Positions 14,006-23,658 of a stretch of DNA of 39,532 nt are shown here, piece by piece; within the stretch, counting starts at the first letter, position 1, and each line of letters starts with the position of its first letter. Below the pieces are notes generated by a model. The model saw only the letters and a program-made list of their open reading frames with translations, did not search any database and had not been told where the DNA came from. This DNA is from Acidobacteriota bacterium (GTDB lineage Bacteria > Acidobacteriota > Terriglobia > Acidiferrales > UBA7541): the NCBI GenBank assembly GCA_003224145.1, contig QHYN01000210.1, forward strand, positions 1 through 39,532, given 5' to 3'. The position numbers and the translations under genes are program-made.

Positions 14006-15067
14006 TCAGAAGCTGTCGCGGGGTTTAGTGGACTTGAGGTATTGGACGCCGTGGCGGAAGAGCTGCTGCTCGAGAAGCTCTTCGACAAAGACAATCTGGG
14101 CGGGCACGAAGATGGCCGGCTGGCCGGGCTGGTAGGGCACCGCGACTTCGATCAGCGATTGCAGATAGTACTGCTTGCGGCTCTTGAAGCGCAGGCCGCC
14201 CTTGGACATGTCCTCGCAGAAGACGACTTCATCACCCTGCTGGGGATGGCGAACGCAAGCGGAGTATGTGACTTTGACGCGCGGGTGCTTGCGGCGTTCG
14301 GCGGGGGGACCGGTGGGTTTCTCCGGAGTCGGCAGAGTGAGGACGGTGCCGCGCGGCTCCTCGAGATCGGGATAAGCAGCGTAAGCGGAGGTCCGAGCCG
14401 GAAGAGGGTTGGGAGGCGAAGAAGATGCGGGCGAAGGGGTGAGCGTTGGTGCGGGGGCGCGAGCCTCCAGCGAGGCCGGAGCTGGCGAATATACGGTGCC
14501 GACTGCGCCAGGCGCGGAGAACAAAGACAGTTGCGGGTTCGCCGGACTGAGAGCTTCTTGACTCAGGACGCTTCGCGCGGGCTTCCAGAGCGTGGAAGAG
14601 CCGCAGCGTTTGCAGAAACGCATGACGCCTTCGCTGGTGGCGCAGATATCCGCTTCGATGCCGCCGTCGTCGATTTTCTCGAGAGTTTTGCAGGAGCTGC
14701 ACGCGAGCGAGAAAAGGCCCACTTCGCGTTCGATGAGGCTCACTGGAGGAAAATCGGGGCCCCAGAAGTTGAGGTTGGGATCGAGGAAAGCAACGCCGTA
14801 GGTGTGCATGCCCTCGTGAGTGCCGAGGTTGCCGACGACGCGAATTTCCGTTTCTTTGTTGGGCTCGGGCCAACGGAGAAGGAGTTCCTGCTCAGGGGAG
14901 AGCTTGTGCTTGGAGAGGATACCTGCGCCATGGAGGCTGAGGAGAACGGTCTTGGTGGATTCGGAGAAGACACGACCGTCGAGATCGCTCCCGATGAGGA
15001 GGATGGGGATTTCCTTGGGGATGCGGCCGCTCCTGCGCACAACCTGCAGTGGCACGGAGACGGCCAA
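14006..15067 (-). CDS. Tandem PilZ-domain protein with internal zinc ribbon
   Basis: This 353-residue protein has a PilZ-like N-terminal domain (RRSGRIPKEIPILL, then LLSLHGAGIL), a zinc-ribbon-like centre with CSSC (about residues 124-127) and CKRC (about 152-155), a long proline/alanine linker, and a canonical C-terminal PilZ domain (RRKHPRVKV for RxxxR, EDMSKGGLRF for DxSxGG). It should bind c-di-GMP in the cytoplasm. It follows the OmpA-like gene on the same strand. The start is uncertain: TTG 15067 or GTG 15055, neither with a good ribosome site. Confidence 0.82.
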   Translation of the reverse strand: MAVSVPLQVVRRSGRIPKEIPILLIGSDLDGRVFSESTKTVLLSLHGAGILSKHKLSPEQELLLRWPEPNKETEIRVVGNLGTHEGMHTYGVAFLDPNLNFWGPDFPPVSLIEREVGLFSLACSSCKTLEKIDDGGIEADICATSEGVMRFCKRCGSSTLWKPARSVLSQEALSPANPQLSLFSAPGAVGTVYSPAPASLEARAPAPTLTPSPASSSPPNPLPARTSAYAAYPDLEEPRGTVLTLPTPEKPTGPPAERRKHPRVKVTYSACVRHPQQGDEVVFCEDMSKGGLRFKSRKQYYLQSLIEVAVPYQPGQPAIFVPAQIVFVEELLEQQLFRHGVQYLKSTKPRDSF

Positions 15068-15183
15068 AATGGGAAAGCAGGACGCATCAATTTAGTACCA
15101 AGGAACGGGGAAGGTGATTGGTGGCTCGCGAAAGTTCTCTGCGAGGTACGGCTGCTCCAGGTTGCGCTGCGTGCCGCGCTCCG

Positions 15184-16833
15184 TTACTGCTGCGATGCGG
15201 GAGCGGCGGAGGCGGTGGCGGTATTGCCAATGGCTTCGCCGTTGACGACCAGTTCCACGCGGCGATTGCGCTGCCGGCCTTCCGCCGTGTCGTTCGAGGC
15301 CACGGGCTGCGTTTTGCCGAAGCCGCGCGCGGTGATGCCTGAAGCGGGCACGCCCTGGTCGGCAAGAAAATCGCGCACGGAACCGGCGCGGCGCTCGGAA
15401 AGTTGCTGATTGAATTCGTCGCTGCCGACGCTGTCGGTGTGACCTTCGATCTGTAGAGTGAGGCCGGGATGCGCGAGCACGATGCCGGAAATCTTGGCGA
15501 GCTTTTCGCGCGCGCCCGGCTTGAGCGTATAGCTGCCGGTGTCGAAGAGCACGTCGGACATATTCACGATAAGGCCGCGCGCAGAATCGCGCGTCTGCAA
15601 GATGGAATTCAACTGCGCAAGGAGTTGCGCACGAAGCTGAGCCTTTTCGGCTTCGGCTTGCGCAGTTGCCTGGCGCGCTTTCTCGGTTTCGGCTTCGGCG
15701 GCGCGCTGTTGGGCTACGGCGGCTTCGCGCTCGTGTGCGGCCTTTTCGGCTTCGGCCTGTGCGGCCTGCTGCTGCGCTAGCGCGGCGGCGCGAGCCTGGT
15801 CGGCTTCCTGTTTCTGGCGCGAGGCTTCGGCAGCGGCTTTCTCTGCTTCCTGCCTCATACGCAAAGCTTCGGCCTGGGCGGCTTCTGCCTGTTTCCGAGC
15901 CTGTTCGGCTTCTAGGCGGCGCTGCCCTTCAGCGGCCGCATCGGCGCGGGCTTTGGCTTCGCGCTCTTCCGCTGCTCGCTTGTCGGCGGCAAGTTTGGCC
16001 TGAGCGTCTTCCTCGGCTTTTTGTTTCACCGCCATGACGCGGGCTTCTTCGGCGGTTTGCACGGCTTCGCGCGCGGCCGCTTCGACAGACTTACGGTCGC
16101 TCTTGCGCGCGTAAACGTCTTCCGCGTTTCGGAGTTGCTGCTCTGCTTTGGCGAGCGTAGCGGCGGCGTATTTGTCGGCGAGCGCGATATGCGCAATGCG
16201 CAGGGCGTTGCGCGCTTCAAAAAGTTCGAGCGGTGTTTTGCGGTCGATGCCGAAGATGGCGTTCTCGATTTTCGTGTTGGACGAGGAATAAATGCCCCGG
16301 CCCAGAAGCTCGTAGCTGGCGTCGATATTTTCGACTTTGCCCAGCGTGGCGGAGCTAATGACGTTTTCGAGAACGACGGTATTACCAGGCTGGTTCACGG
16401 CAAAATACGGTTCCGCCGTGACGATCATGCCGAAGGTCTGCATATCCGTGATGGCTTTGACTTCGCCGCCGCCGTTCTTCAGCACCACTTCGCCCAGGTT
16501 TACGGCGCGGCCCTCAGGAGAAACGGCCCACAAGACGAAGGTCAGATATTCGAGGCCGAATTTGGTGGCTTCTTCCAACCCCAGGAATCTCGCGTCGATC
16601 TCGACGCGGTTGCCTTTATTCTGCACTTTCGCTTCGCCGCTGGCCGAGGACATCAGTTCGGTGCCCTGAAAATCGATCTTGGCGGCGCCGCCGGTGCGGC
16701 GGTAGGTCACGGCCTTGGTGGTCCGGGAGACGCTTTTTGCGGGGAAAGCGGCCGAGGGCGCTTGGCCGAGCGCGGGCCCGGCGAGAGAGCCAAGCATTCC
16801 AGCGAGTGCGAGAAGAGCAGATGCGATTTTCAC
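15184..16833 (-). CDS. OmpA-family peptidoglycan-binding protein with long coiled coil
   Basis: This 549-residue protein has a signal peptide (KIASALLALAGMLGSLAGPALGQ), a beta-rich N-terminal domain (residues ~40-210), an Ala/Glu/Lys/Arg/Gln-rich coiled coil of about 170 residues, and a C-terminal OmpA domain (NMSDVLFDTGSYTLKPGARE ... LQIEGHTDSVGSDEFNQQLS ... RNRRVELV). The OmpA domain binds peptidoglycan, so the coiled coil probably spans part of the periplasm. GTG 16833 is chosen because GGGGAGA lies five bases upstream and the signal peptide begins there. Confidence 0.92.
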   Translation of the reverse strand: MKIASALLALAGMLGSLAGPALGQAPSAAFPAKSVSRTTKAVTYRRTGGAAKIDFQGTELMSSASGEAKVQNKGNRVEIDARFLGLEEATKFGLEYLTFVLWAVSPEGRAVNLGEVVLKNGGGEVKAITDMQTFGMIVTAEPYFAVNQPGNTVVLENVISSATLGKVENIDASYELLGRGIYSSSNTKIENAIFGIDRKTPLELFEARNALRIAHIALADKYAAATLAKAEQQLRNAEDVYARKSDRKSVEAAAREAVQTAEEARVMAVKQKAEEDAQAKLAADKRAAEEREAKARADAAAEGQRRLEAEQARKQAEAAQAEALRMRQEAEKAAAEASRQKQEADQARAAALAQQQAAQAEAEKAAHEREAAVAQQRAAEAETEKARQATAQAEAEKAQLRAQLLAQLNSILQTRDSARGLIVNMSDVLFDTGSYTLKPGAREKLAKISGIVLAHPGLTLQIEGHTDSVGSDEFNQQLSERRAGSVRDFLADQGVPASGITARGFGKTQPVASNDTAEGRQRNRRVELVVNGEAIGNTATASAAPASQQ

Positions 16834-17147
16834 GTTATTCTCCCCAATTCCCCAAAGGCGAATCCATTTGGCGAGCCGTTTTCCACAAGGATGGCTGAGC
16901 CTCATCCAATCGGTCTCGACGCGCCGTGTCTAAAGTCTGTTTTCGATGTTCTTTAGAACGCGTATGTCGTTTCGTATCTATAGGCTAGCAAAAACAGAGG
17001 AGGAGGAAGGCGCTCCCGAATGGGCCTTTGCGCAAACAATCACCACCCGGAGATGGCGGAAGCGACAGGGAGCGCAAAGGCAGCCTCAATCTGGGCGAGC
17101 CGCCAACCGCAAGGCGCTCGAATTCAAGATGCTATTTCCAGGCCGCT

Positions 17148-18449
17148 TCACAGAGAGCGCAGAAATTCGAGGAGTGCTTCTTTTTCGCTGGGTTTGAGCT
17201 TTTGGAATTTTTCCGTGACGTGTTCCGCTTCGCCACGATGCCGGAGAATGGCGTCGAGAAGCGTGACGGAGGCGCCGTCATGCATCAGCCTGGAATGCAA
17301 ACGCACGCCCCACAAGGGCGCGGTGCGGATTTTGTTGGCCGTGCTTTCGTATGCGGGTATCGAGAGATTTCTCCAGGTGATTTGATACATCTTCTTGCCG
17401 TAGTGCTCAGTCATGGATTGAACGATGCCGTCGCCCGTGCCCACGTTGTGAAGCAGGAAGTCGCCGTAGGGATGGAACTGCTTTTCTGCAAGAGCTCCGG
17501 AGATGGTGAACGTGCCTCCATTAATCTTTGTGCCTGCGGAAGCGGTGGTTAGAGTCTGGACGTGACACTGAATGCAGCCGACCTTGTCGAAGAGTTCGGC
17601 GCCTTGGCGTGCTTTTGGCGTGGTCGCCAGTTGGTCGTCGCGCGCGGGGGCTTCGGTGGCACGAAGGAAGCGCGCGAAATGATCGATGTCACCAAGGCCG
17701 TCGGGCCCGGGCGTGTCGTTGGGCTCGGAGACGGTGTTGCAGAGGTTCGTGACCTCGTCGGGCTGAAGGCGATTGGTGATACCCATTTCGTTGAGATAGG
17801 CGTCACCGGAAAAGGACAGCAGGCTGGCATGCTGGTCCTTCCATCCAAAACGGCCGACTCCGGTCGTGCCGGGAGCTTCGACAATGGGAACGTAAAGGAC
17901 CTGGCCGCAGATTTTGTTGTGGTTTTTCTTGCATTGCTCCTTGGCGAGCTCAACAAAAGTCTGATCCGAAACGGCTTCCACGAAGCCATCGCCCAAAAGA
18001 TTCACAGAAACGCGGAAGGTGCGAATCCTCTCGGAATCCGGAACACGCTCCTGGATTTCGGTGCCGGGGAACGCGGCATTGGGGCAGATCGCGCGGTCAT
18101 TCACGAGATTACGGCCTTTGATAATTTCCGCGCCTCGATTGATGGGAATCTCGGGATCCTGAAATTTGCCTTTCGGGTCGCTGTGGCCAACGCGCAATTC
18201 GCTGACCTGGCTGGATCCTCCGGAAGTGGGATTCTGGTGGCACTCGCGGCAGGACTGGCCGTTGTAGAGAGGGCCGAGTCCGTCGGGGACGTTCTCGATT
18301 TCATCAAACTTGGCCTGATCCGCTGCGTGCGTGGCATCGTCCACCAGCCCGTTGGTTTTGTTATCAAAGCCGGTGGGCGCTTCGGGAAGGGTCGACGCGA
18401 AGACGTAAACAGCAAGAGCCAGCGCGGGAACACCGAACAAGAGCTTCAT
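17148..18449 (-). CDS. Di-heme thiol-oxidoreductase-like protein (DUF1111 family)
   Basis: This 433-residue exported protein (MKLLFGVPALALAVYVFAST) carries two c-type heme motifs, CRECH (near residue 66) and CIQCH (near 302), with the family segments GLGPLYNGQSC, GRFGWKDQHASLLSFSGDAY, NEMGIT, and APLWGVRLHSRLMHDG. This matches the di-heme oxidoreductase-like DUF1111/DHOR family, periplasmic redox proteins often linked to iron or peroxide handling. ATG 18449 is chosen, with GAGGT upstream. Confidence 0.9.
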   Translation of the reverse strand: MKLLFGVPALALAVYVFASTLPEAPTGFDNKTNGLVDDATHAADQAKFDEIENVPDGLGPLYNGQSCRECHQNPTSGGSSQVSELRVGHSDPKGKFQDPEIPINRGAEIIKGRNLVNDRAICPNAAFPGTEIQERVPDSERIRTFRVSVNLLGDGFVEAVSDQTFVELAKEQCKKNHNKICGQVLYVPIVEAPGTTGVGRFGWKDQHASLLSFSGDAYLNEMGITNRLQPDEVTNLCNTVSEPNDTPGPDGLGDIDHFARFLRATEAPARDDQLATTPKARQGAELFDKVGCIQCHVQTLTTASAGTKINGGTFTISGALAEKQFHPYGDFLLHNVGTGDGIVQSMTEHYGKKMYQITWRNLSIPAYESTANKIRTAPLWGVRLHSRLMHDGASVTLLDAILRHRGEAEHVTEKFQKLKPSEKEALLEFLRSL

Positions 18450-18559
18450 GAGCACCTCGACGGGCGGGCAGGGCCGCAATCTACCCTAGAGCTTGAAAAA
18501 AGCAAAGCGGAAATTAATGGGCACGGTTTTGATTTCAGCCGTTCGGTCGATAAGCATTC

Positions 18560-21500
18560 TTAGTTGGCGGAGTATTCATTTCGCAAAACATGGGTCGGCT
18601 CTCGCTGACGGGTAGCGCTCGGCTCCTGCGGCGCGGACCAGGCGGCACGAAGTTCTTCCGCATGGCTGACGAGGCGATCGATCAGGCCAGGCGATAGGGT
18701 GCCTTTGCGAGGAGATTCCGCTTTGGCTACTGCCGGAGAAATTTCCAGCAACTGAAGTTTTTCCAGTACGGGTTTCAGCGCGCGGTCGGGATTGCGCAGA
18801 AATTCCGTGCAGCGAATGCGCGTGAAAATCCAGCCCATGCGCTCGAGAACGGACTGGCGATCCATGTCTTCCTGGAGTTTTTCGAGCGGATGATAACGAT
18901 CGCCGTCGCACTCGATGGCCAATCGTTGGCCGTTTCCTTCGACCACGAGATCGATGCGGAAAGCGCCGATTTTCCACCGTGGAGTGACGTGATAGCCGGC
19001 AGCCAAAAGGCGTTTCATGACTTCGCGTTCGAACGGCGACTGCGTGCGCTTTTCTTTTTCCTCCAGCGCGCGCATCAGCCGGCTGGGATCCTGAGCGTGC
19101 TCGATGAGCTGGCGGCGAAGGTCTTCGGCCTTGAGGTCGTTGTGCGGGCTGAGCGAATGGATGACCCACATCTGGTCACGGGCGCGGCTGGCGGCGACGT
19201 TGAAACGCTGCTTGAAAAGTTCCTGGTCGCGGAGAGAAAGAGCGCCGCGCTGTGCGGTATCCACAAGGGAAATGAAAATCACATCGCGTTCATCGCCCTG
19301 GAATTGCGCGGCATTGCCGCAGAGCAAGCGGTGAAGCTCGTAGCGATCGGGTGAGAGATGAGCGCGCAGCAGATTGTCGATTTCGATGGCTTGCTCGTCG
19401 CCGACCAGGGAAACGACGCCGAAGCTGAGCGGCTGTCCCGCGCCATTCTTTTTGTACTCGGGCTCTTCGATAGCCGCGGCAACCAGCGAGGCGACGGTGA
19501 GAGCTTCCTGGCGATTGATCTTGCCGTCGCGGCTGGAGCCTGGGACGCGAAGAGCGACGGTGTGAGGCAGCAGGCGCACACGGCTGGCGTCGCGCAGCGG
19601 CTTGATCCGCCAATCGTAGGAAATCATGTTGCTGAATTGGATGATCTCCGGGACGCAGCGGAAGTGCTCGACAAGGCAGGTGGTGCCGCCGAAGGATTGC
19701 CGCGCGAGATCGTAGATGGAAATTTGGCCATCGTAGAGATCGGAGTTGGGGATGCCCGGCAGGTATTGGAAGATGAGATTTTGAATGATGCCGAGATCCT
19801 GGCCGACGGCGGAGGGGCTCACCTGTTCGTGGTCGCCGACGACGAGCACGGTCTTGCCAAGGTAGAGCGCGACGAGCGCCATCACATCGCTCTGGCTGGC
19901 CTCGTCGATGATGACCACATCGAAGCGCGTGACGCGCGGGTCGAAATTTTCGACCACGCGAGAGATCGGCATAACCCAGACCGGCACGGCACTGCGGCAC
20001 TCGGACATTTTCCTGGCGGCTTCCGCGCGCAGCAGGGAAACACGAATGCCGTGGCCTTTGCCGATCCTGCGAATGGTGTCGAGCCAGCCGACCAGCGCTT
20101 GGCGCTGGCGGGAAGAAGTGCGGCGAGCCTGCGAAGACCAGGCGCGGCGGTCGATGAGGTCGATGGTCACGCGGCGAAGTTGTTCGCGGAGTTTTTCACT
20201 TTTGGATTGCAGGGATTCGAGCGAAACATTGGCGCGGCGATCGAGTTCGTCGTTGAGCTGGCGCCAAACCCAGGCTGCAGAAGGATCGCGAGGCGGTTCG
20301 CGGCGGCCGTGCATGCCGGTGCGATTTCGAATGGCCGCTGCCCAGGCGGGCGTGGCGCTCTCCAGTTTGGTGAGCAGCGCCCGGCGGAGATCCAGATCGG
20401 CCTGACGGCTCTTCAGTTCCAGCAGGCGCTCGTAGGCGTCGCGGTACGCGTTGCAATCTTCTCCCTGGATGGCCTTGAGCAAATGGCCGATCACTTTCGA
20501 AGCTTTGGCGGCGCGAGAGGCAAGTTTGAGGCGGCTTTTCAGTTCGCGGATTTCTTCTTCGAGCTGGAGCAGCTTCAGTTTATTGAAACGCGAGTCGAGG
20601 ATGGGGAGAAGGGCGTTGGTGACGGCTTTGCCGATGCGCACGAGCTCGCCCTCCGCGCCGATGACCGCGGGCTGTTCGGCGAGAAATTTCTCCCAGCGAA
20701 AGCCGAGGTCGGCGAGCTGCTGCTGGAGCGGGAGCCAGGTGCGTTCATGCCAGCTCAGGCAGTCTTCGATGGAATCGCAGTATTGCATGAGCGTCTTTTC
20801 CACTTCCTCGCCCATATGCGCCGAGGGAGGAGTCCCGAGCGAGGCCATCTGGCGGTCCCAACGCGCGGAAAGCTCCTGACGGAGATTCTTGAGGTGCGCC
20901 AGTTTGTACAGGGCATGAAAGTGCTCGGGCCGCCGAGGGCGAGAGTGATTTACTTTTGCCGATTCGACAAATTGGCTCCAGGATTTATGAGTGAGGAGCG
21001 TGAATGAGCCGAGTTTGCCGCCCTCTTCGAGATGAGCGAGGATTTCGCCGACAATGCGCTGCTGATCTTCCAGGCTGAGCACGCCAGAAAGCTCGGGGCC
21101 ATATTTGATCAACGATTCTTGCGCGTTGGCTGCTTCACGGTGAAGGAGGCGCACCGAGCTGACCAACTGTTCCCAGGGCTGGCGATGCGCGCCGCCGTAC
21201 TTTCCGGCATAGACAGCGGCGAGTTTCCATTTCTCCTTGCCCGAAAGAGGCTCGACAGCTTGCGTCAGATTCGCGGCCAGGGCTTCCAATTCCTCCGGTG
21301 TGCCTTGGGCAGCGCCCGATTGCCATAGGTCCGAGCGGAAGTCCAAGTCTTCCATGCCGAGACGGTTGCGCTCGCTCACGGAAGATTCGAAGTCTTCCGG
21401 ACGCGGGAGATCATGAATCTCCGGAAGGTGGCCGGAAAGCTCTGCTTCGTCTTCACGAGTGACAGAAACATTGGTGCGATAGAGGTCCGTCAATTCCGTG

Positions 21501-23164
21501 GAGGAAAGCGGCAAAGGCGCGACTGCGGCAACGGGCCCGGGGATCCAACCGTTACTTTCTTTTTCCTGCGCGACCTTGCGCGCGGCGTCGGCGGGAGCCC
21601 AGGGTTTTCCGGCGATCACAATGTCGCGATACTCGTCGGCGCGAGCGTCCGAGAGCTGATTGCGAAGCTCGTCCAATTTCTTGAGAAGATCGAGGCGCTG
21701 CGATTCGGACTTCCCGGCTTCCTGGTCCAAGGAACTCGCGTCGGCCCTCGAGAGCCTTTCGGCGATGGAGCCGACGGCGCTTTCCAACTGCTTCCGGCTC
21801 TCCAAGTCACTTTCGAGGACGCTGACGCACAACGGGCGCAGCTCCGGAACGATGTGATGGCGGACCATACGCAGCGCTTTCGTCGTGTGGCTGGTAACCA
21901 AAACACTTTTTCCCTGCGCCAGCAAATGCCCGATAAGATTGCCGATGGTGTGGGTTTTGCCGGTGCCGGGAGGACCCTGCACCAGCACGCCTCCGTGCTC
22001 TTCCAGTTGCTTGGCGATGCGAATCTGTTCGGGATTGGCGGGCTTGCTCAAGAGAACTTCCGCTTCCGTTTGGGAAAAGCCGCCCGTGGATGCGTCCGCT
22101 TCGGTCGGGTCAGCAATGGGAGATTCTTCGCCCACGATGTTCAAGAGAGACCACGGCAGATCTTCGCGAGTGCGCAGGTCCGCCAGGATGCCTTCGATGG
22201 CGGCGGCGAAACCCAGCGTGCGGGCGCGCAAAAAGATGACCGGATCGCGGCCAATGCGAGGATCGTGTTGTTCGCCGGCCGGCGCGCTTTCTTCGATGAA
22301 TTCGCCTCGCGGCGAGAGCTGCACGACAAGCCGTCTCAGAAACGTGGAGGTAGCGCCGTTGAACAGAGGATGGAATCCTCCTTGTTCCAATTCCTCGCGG
22401 CAGCGACCGATCGCGCGTCCATTCACGTCGGCCATCGATTGGAAGAGAGCGGAATAAAGCTCGACGGGATAGTCGGCCTCGGAGAGCGTGAACTCGGGAA
22501 CCGAAGCGTCAAACTGCAGTTGAAGGCGTTGCAAGAGAATGGGGTGGAAAATTCCGCCCTCCGCGCGCTGCCAACTCAAAATGCCATCTCCCACAACGAG
22601 CTCGACGCGTTCGGCCTCGCGATCGATGCGCCCATAGAGGGAATAAAAAGTCTCGAAGATGCGCATGGCCGCGCACGCGGGCTTTTCGGTTTTCGCCCAC
22701 TCGTCGCGAAGGAACGTCCAGCGTCGAAGCGCGGCAAGTCGCCCCGGATCGGCAGCAAACTCGGTCTGCTTTGATTCGCCATTTTCGGGGGATTCCTCTC
22801 GAGACTCGAGAACCAATGAATGGTTCGAGGGGTCATCCCATCCGGACTCCAACCATTCGGCAATTTCACGGGGCGGTTCGGGAGGGCGAGTCAACTGTGG
22901 CCGCTGGACCCTCAGAACAAAACTCGCGTTGCTGGCGGTTTCTGCGCTCTGGGTGTCGGCGCTCTTGGATTTCGCGGAGCCCGGGTTGGATTTAGCGGCG
23001 CCTTGCCGGATGGAAGGGTGATTCGGAAGGTCGTGCAGCCAGAGGTGCCAGAGCTGATCCCGAATCTCGCGTTTGGGCGGATTGCGATGCTGGTTCAGCG
23101 CTTCCAGGTAACGGAAGACACGCGTGATTTTTTCCCGTGCGACACGGAGCTTCTCGGAATCCAT
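18560..23164 (-). CDS. Superfamily 1 helicase fused to a Vsr/DUF559-like nuclease
   Basis: The 1534-residue protein has an N-terminal domain of unknown role, then a Upf1/DNA2-type helicase core: Walker A GPPGTGKT (about residues 397-404), long alpha-helical insertion (about 480-1000), Walker B IIDEASQSD (about 1083-1091), then VLVVGDHEQVSP, QFQGDERDVIFISLVD and RFNVAASRARDQMW. The last ~160 residues hold a restriction-endonuclease-like domain (FEREVMKRLLAAGYHVTPRW, FRIDLVV, RLAIECDGDRYH, MGWIFTRIRCTEFL) of the Vsr/DUF559 type, with D, E and the ECDGD core visible. Such COG1112-type helicase-nuclease fusions occur in anti-phage defence loci. It stands alone here, with no partner beside it. Confidence 0.9.
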   Translation of the reverse strand: MDSEKLRVAREKITRVFRYLEALNQHRNPPKREIRDQLWHLWLHDLPNHPSIRQGAAKSNPGSAKSKSADTQSAETASNASFVLRVQRPQLTRPPEPPREIAEWLESGWDDPSNHSLVLESREESPENGESKQTEFAADPGRLAALRRWTFLRDEWAKTEKPACAAMRIFETFYSLYGRIDREAERVELVVGDGILSWQRAEGGIFHPILLQRLQLQFDASVPEFTLSEADYPVELYSALFQSMADVNGRAIGRCREELEQGGFHPLFNGATSTFLRRLVVQLSPRGEFIEESAPAGEQHDPRIGRDPVIFLRARTLGFAAAIEGILADLRTREDLPWSLLNIVGEESPIADPTEADASTGGFSQTEAEVLLSKPANPEQIRIAKQLEEHGGVLVQGPPGTGKTHTIGNLIGHLLAQGKSVLVTSHTTKALRMVRHHIVPELRPLCVSVLESDLESRKQLESAVGSIAERLSRADASSLDQEAGKSESQRLDLLKKLDELRNQLSDARADEYRDIVIAGKPWAPADAARKVAQEKESNGWIPGPVAAVAPLPLSSTELTDLYRTNVSVTREDEAELSGHLPEIHDLPRPEDFESSVSERNRLGMEDLDFRSDLWQSGAAQGTPEELEALAANLTQAVEPLSGKEKWKLAAVYAGKYGGAHRQPWEQLVSSVRLLHREAANAQESLIKYGPELSGVLSLEDQQRIVGEILAHLEEGGKLGSFTLLTHKSWSQFVESAKVNHSRPRRPEHFHALYKLAHLKNLRQELSARWDRQMASLGTPPSAHMGEEVEKTLMQYCDSIEDCLSWHERTWLPLQQQLADLGFRWEKFLAEQPAVIGAEGELVRIGKAVTNALLPILDSRFNKLKLLQLEEEIRELKSRLKLASRAAKASKVIGHLLKAIQGEDCNAYRDAYERLLELKSRQADLDLRRALLTKLESATPAWAAAIRNRTGMHGRREPPRDPSAAWVWRQLNDELDRRANVSLESLQSKSEKLREQLRRVTIDLIDRRAWSSQARRTSSRQRQALVGWLDTIRRIGKGHGIRVSLLRAEAARKMSECRSAVPVWVMPISRVVENFDPRVTRFDVVIIDEASQSDVMALVALYLGKTVLVVGDHEQVSPSAVGQDLGIIQNLIFQYLPGIPNSDLYDGQISIYDLARQSFGGTTCLVEHFRCVPEIIQFSNMISYDWRIKPLRDASRVRLLPHTVALRVPGSSRDGKINRQEALTVASLVAAAIEEPEYKKNGAGQPLSFGVVSLVGDEQAIEIDNLLRAHLSPDRYELHRLLCGNAAQFQGDERDVIFISLVDTAQRGALSLRDQELFKQRFNVAASRARDQMWVIHSLSPHNDLKAEDLRRQLIEHAQDPSRLMRALEEKEKRTQSPFEREVMKRLLAAGYHVTPRWKIGAFRIDLVVEGNGQRLAIECDGDRYHPLEKLQEDMDRQSVLERMGWIFTRIRCTEFLRNPDRALKPVLEKLQLLEISPAVAKAESPRKGTLSPGLIDRLVSHAEELRAAWSAPQEPSATRQREPTHVLRNEYSAN

Positions 23165-23658
23165 GACTCTCGGCCTCAGATAGCGGTGAGTGTCGAGGCT
23201 GGGGCTGACTGGGGAGAAGTCCAGAATAACAGCGACCAGCAGACATTCTCAAGGTTTCCGTAATACCAACCCAGAGAACGGGGCCAGGTTGCGCGAGCAG
23301 TTGGAGTGGAGCCGTCCGAATCCGACGCACGCGCATAAGATCTTCTCCCGTTGGCAGTGCTTAGCCCACCTGGAAAGAAGCGAAAATGCCTGCCCGTGAA
23401 CGGTGATTTGGCACAAAAAGAGCGAAGAAAGAGCAAAGAGATCAGTAAGCTTTTCATGTGCCGGTGCTTCGCAGGCAGCAAAAAATACCGGCGTGGGCAT
23501 AAAACCCTTTTCTTATGGCGAGTGTCTAACTATCATCGAGGATGTGAGGATCACAGGCTGCGCCTCACCCCTGCCCCGGGCCTGCTCATTCGGAATCTCT
23601 TTCACCCGCCCAGCCTTCGAAGAGGGCTCCGAAAATCTGTCCGTTCTCTCGATACTGT
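23165..23658. other. Intergenic region, nothing recognised
   Basis: This 494-bp spacer lies between the divergent helicase and PilZ-Sel1 genes. It probably contains both promoters, but I see no convincing hexamer pair, RNA gene or repeat. Short open frames here lack start context and family resemblance. Confidence 0.5.

Noticed and set aside
14042-15409. Plus-strand open frame of about 455 codons
   Set aside because: Antisense to the tandem-PilZ and OmpA-like genes, both of which have clear domains.
19358-21007. Long plus-strand open frame of about 550 codons
   Set aside because: It is the antisense shadow of the helicase-nuclease gene; it has no recognisable family, and high GC makes such shadows common.
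21413-22774. Plus-strand open frame of about 450 codons
   Set aside because: Also antisense to the helicase gene; no domain recognised.
23165-23658. Possible tRNA or structured RNA in the divergent spacer
   Set aside because: I found no cloverleaf arms or CCA-like end, and no hairpin with conserved loop.
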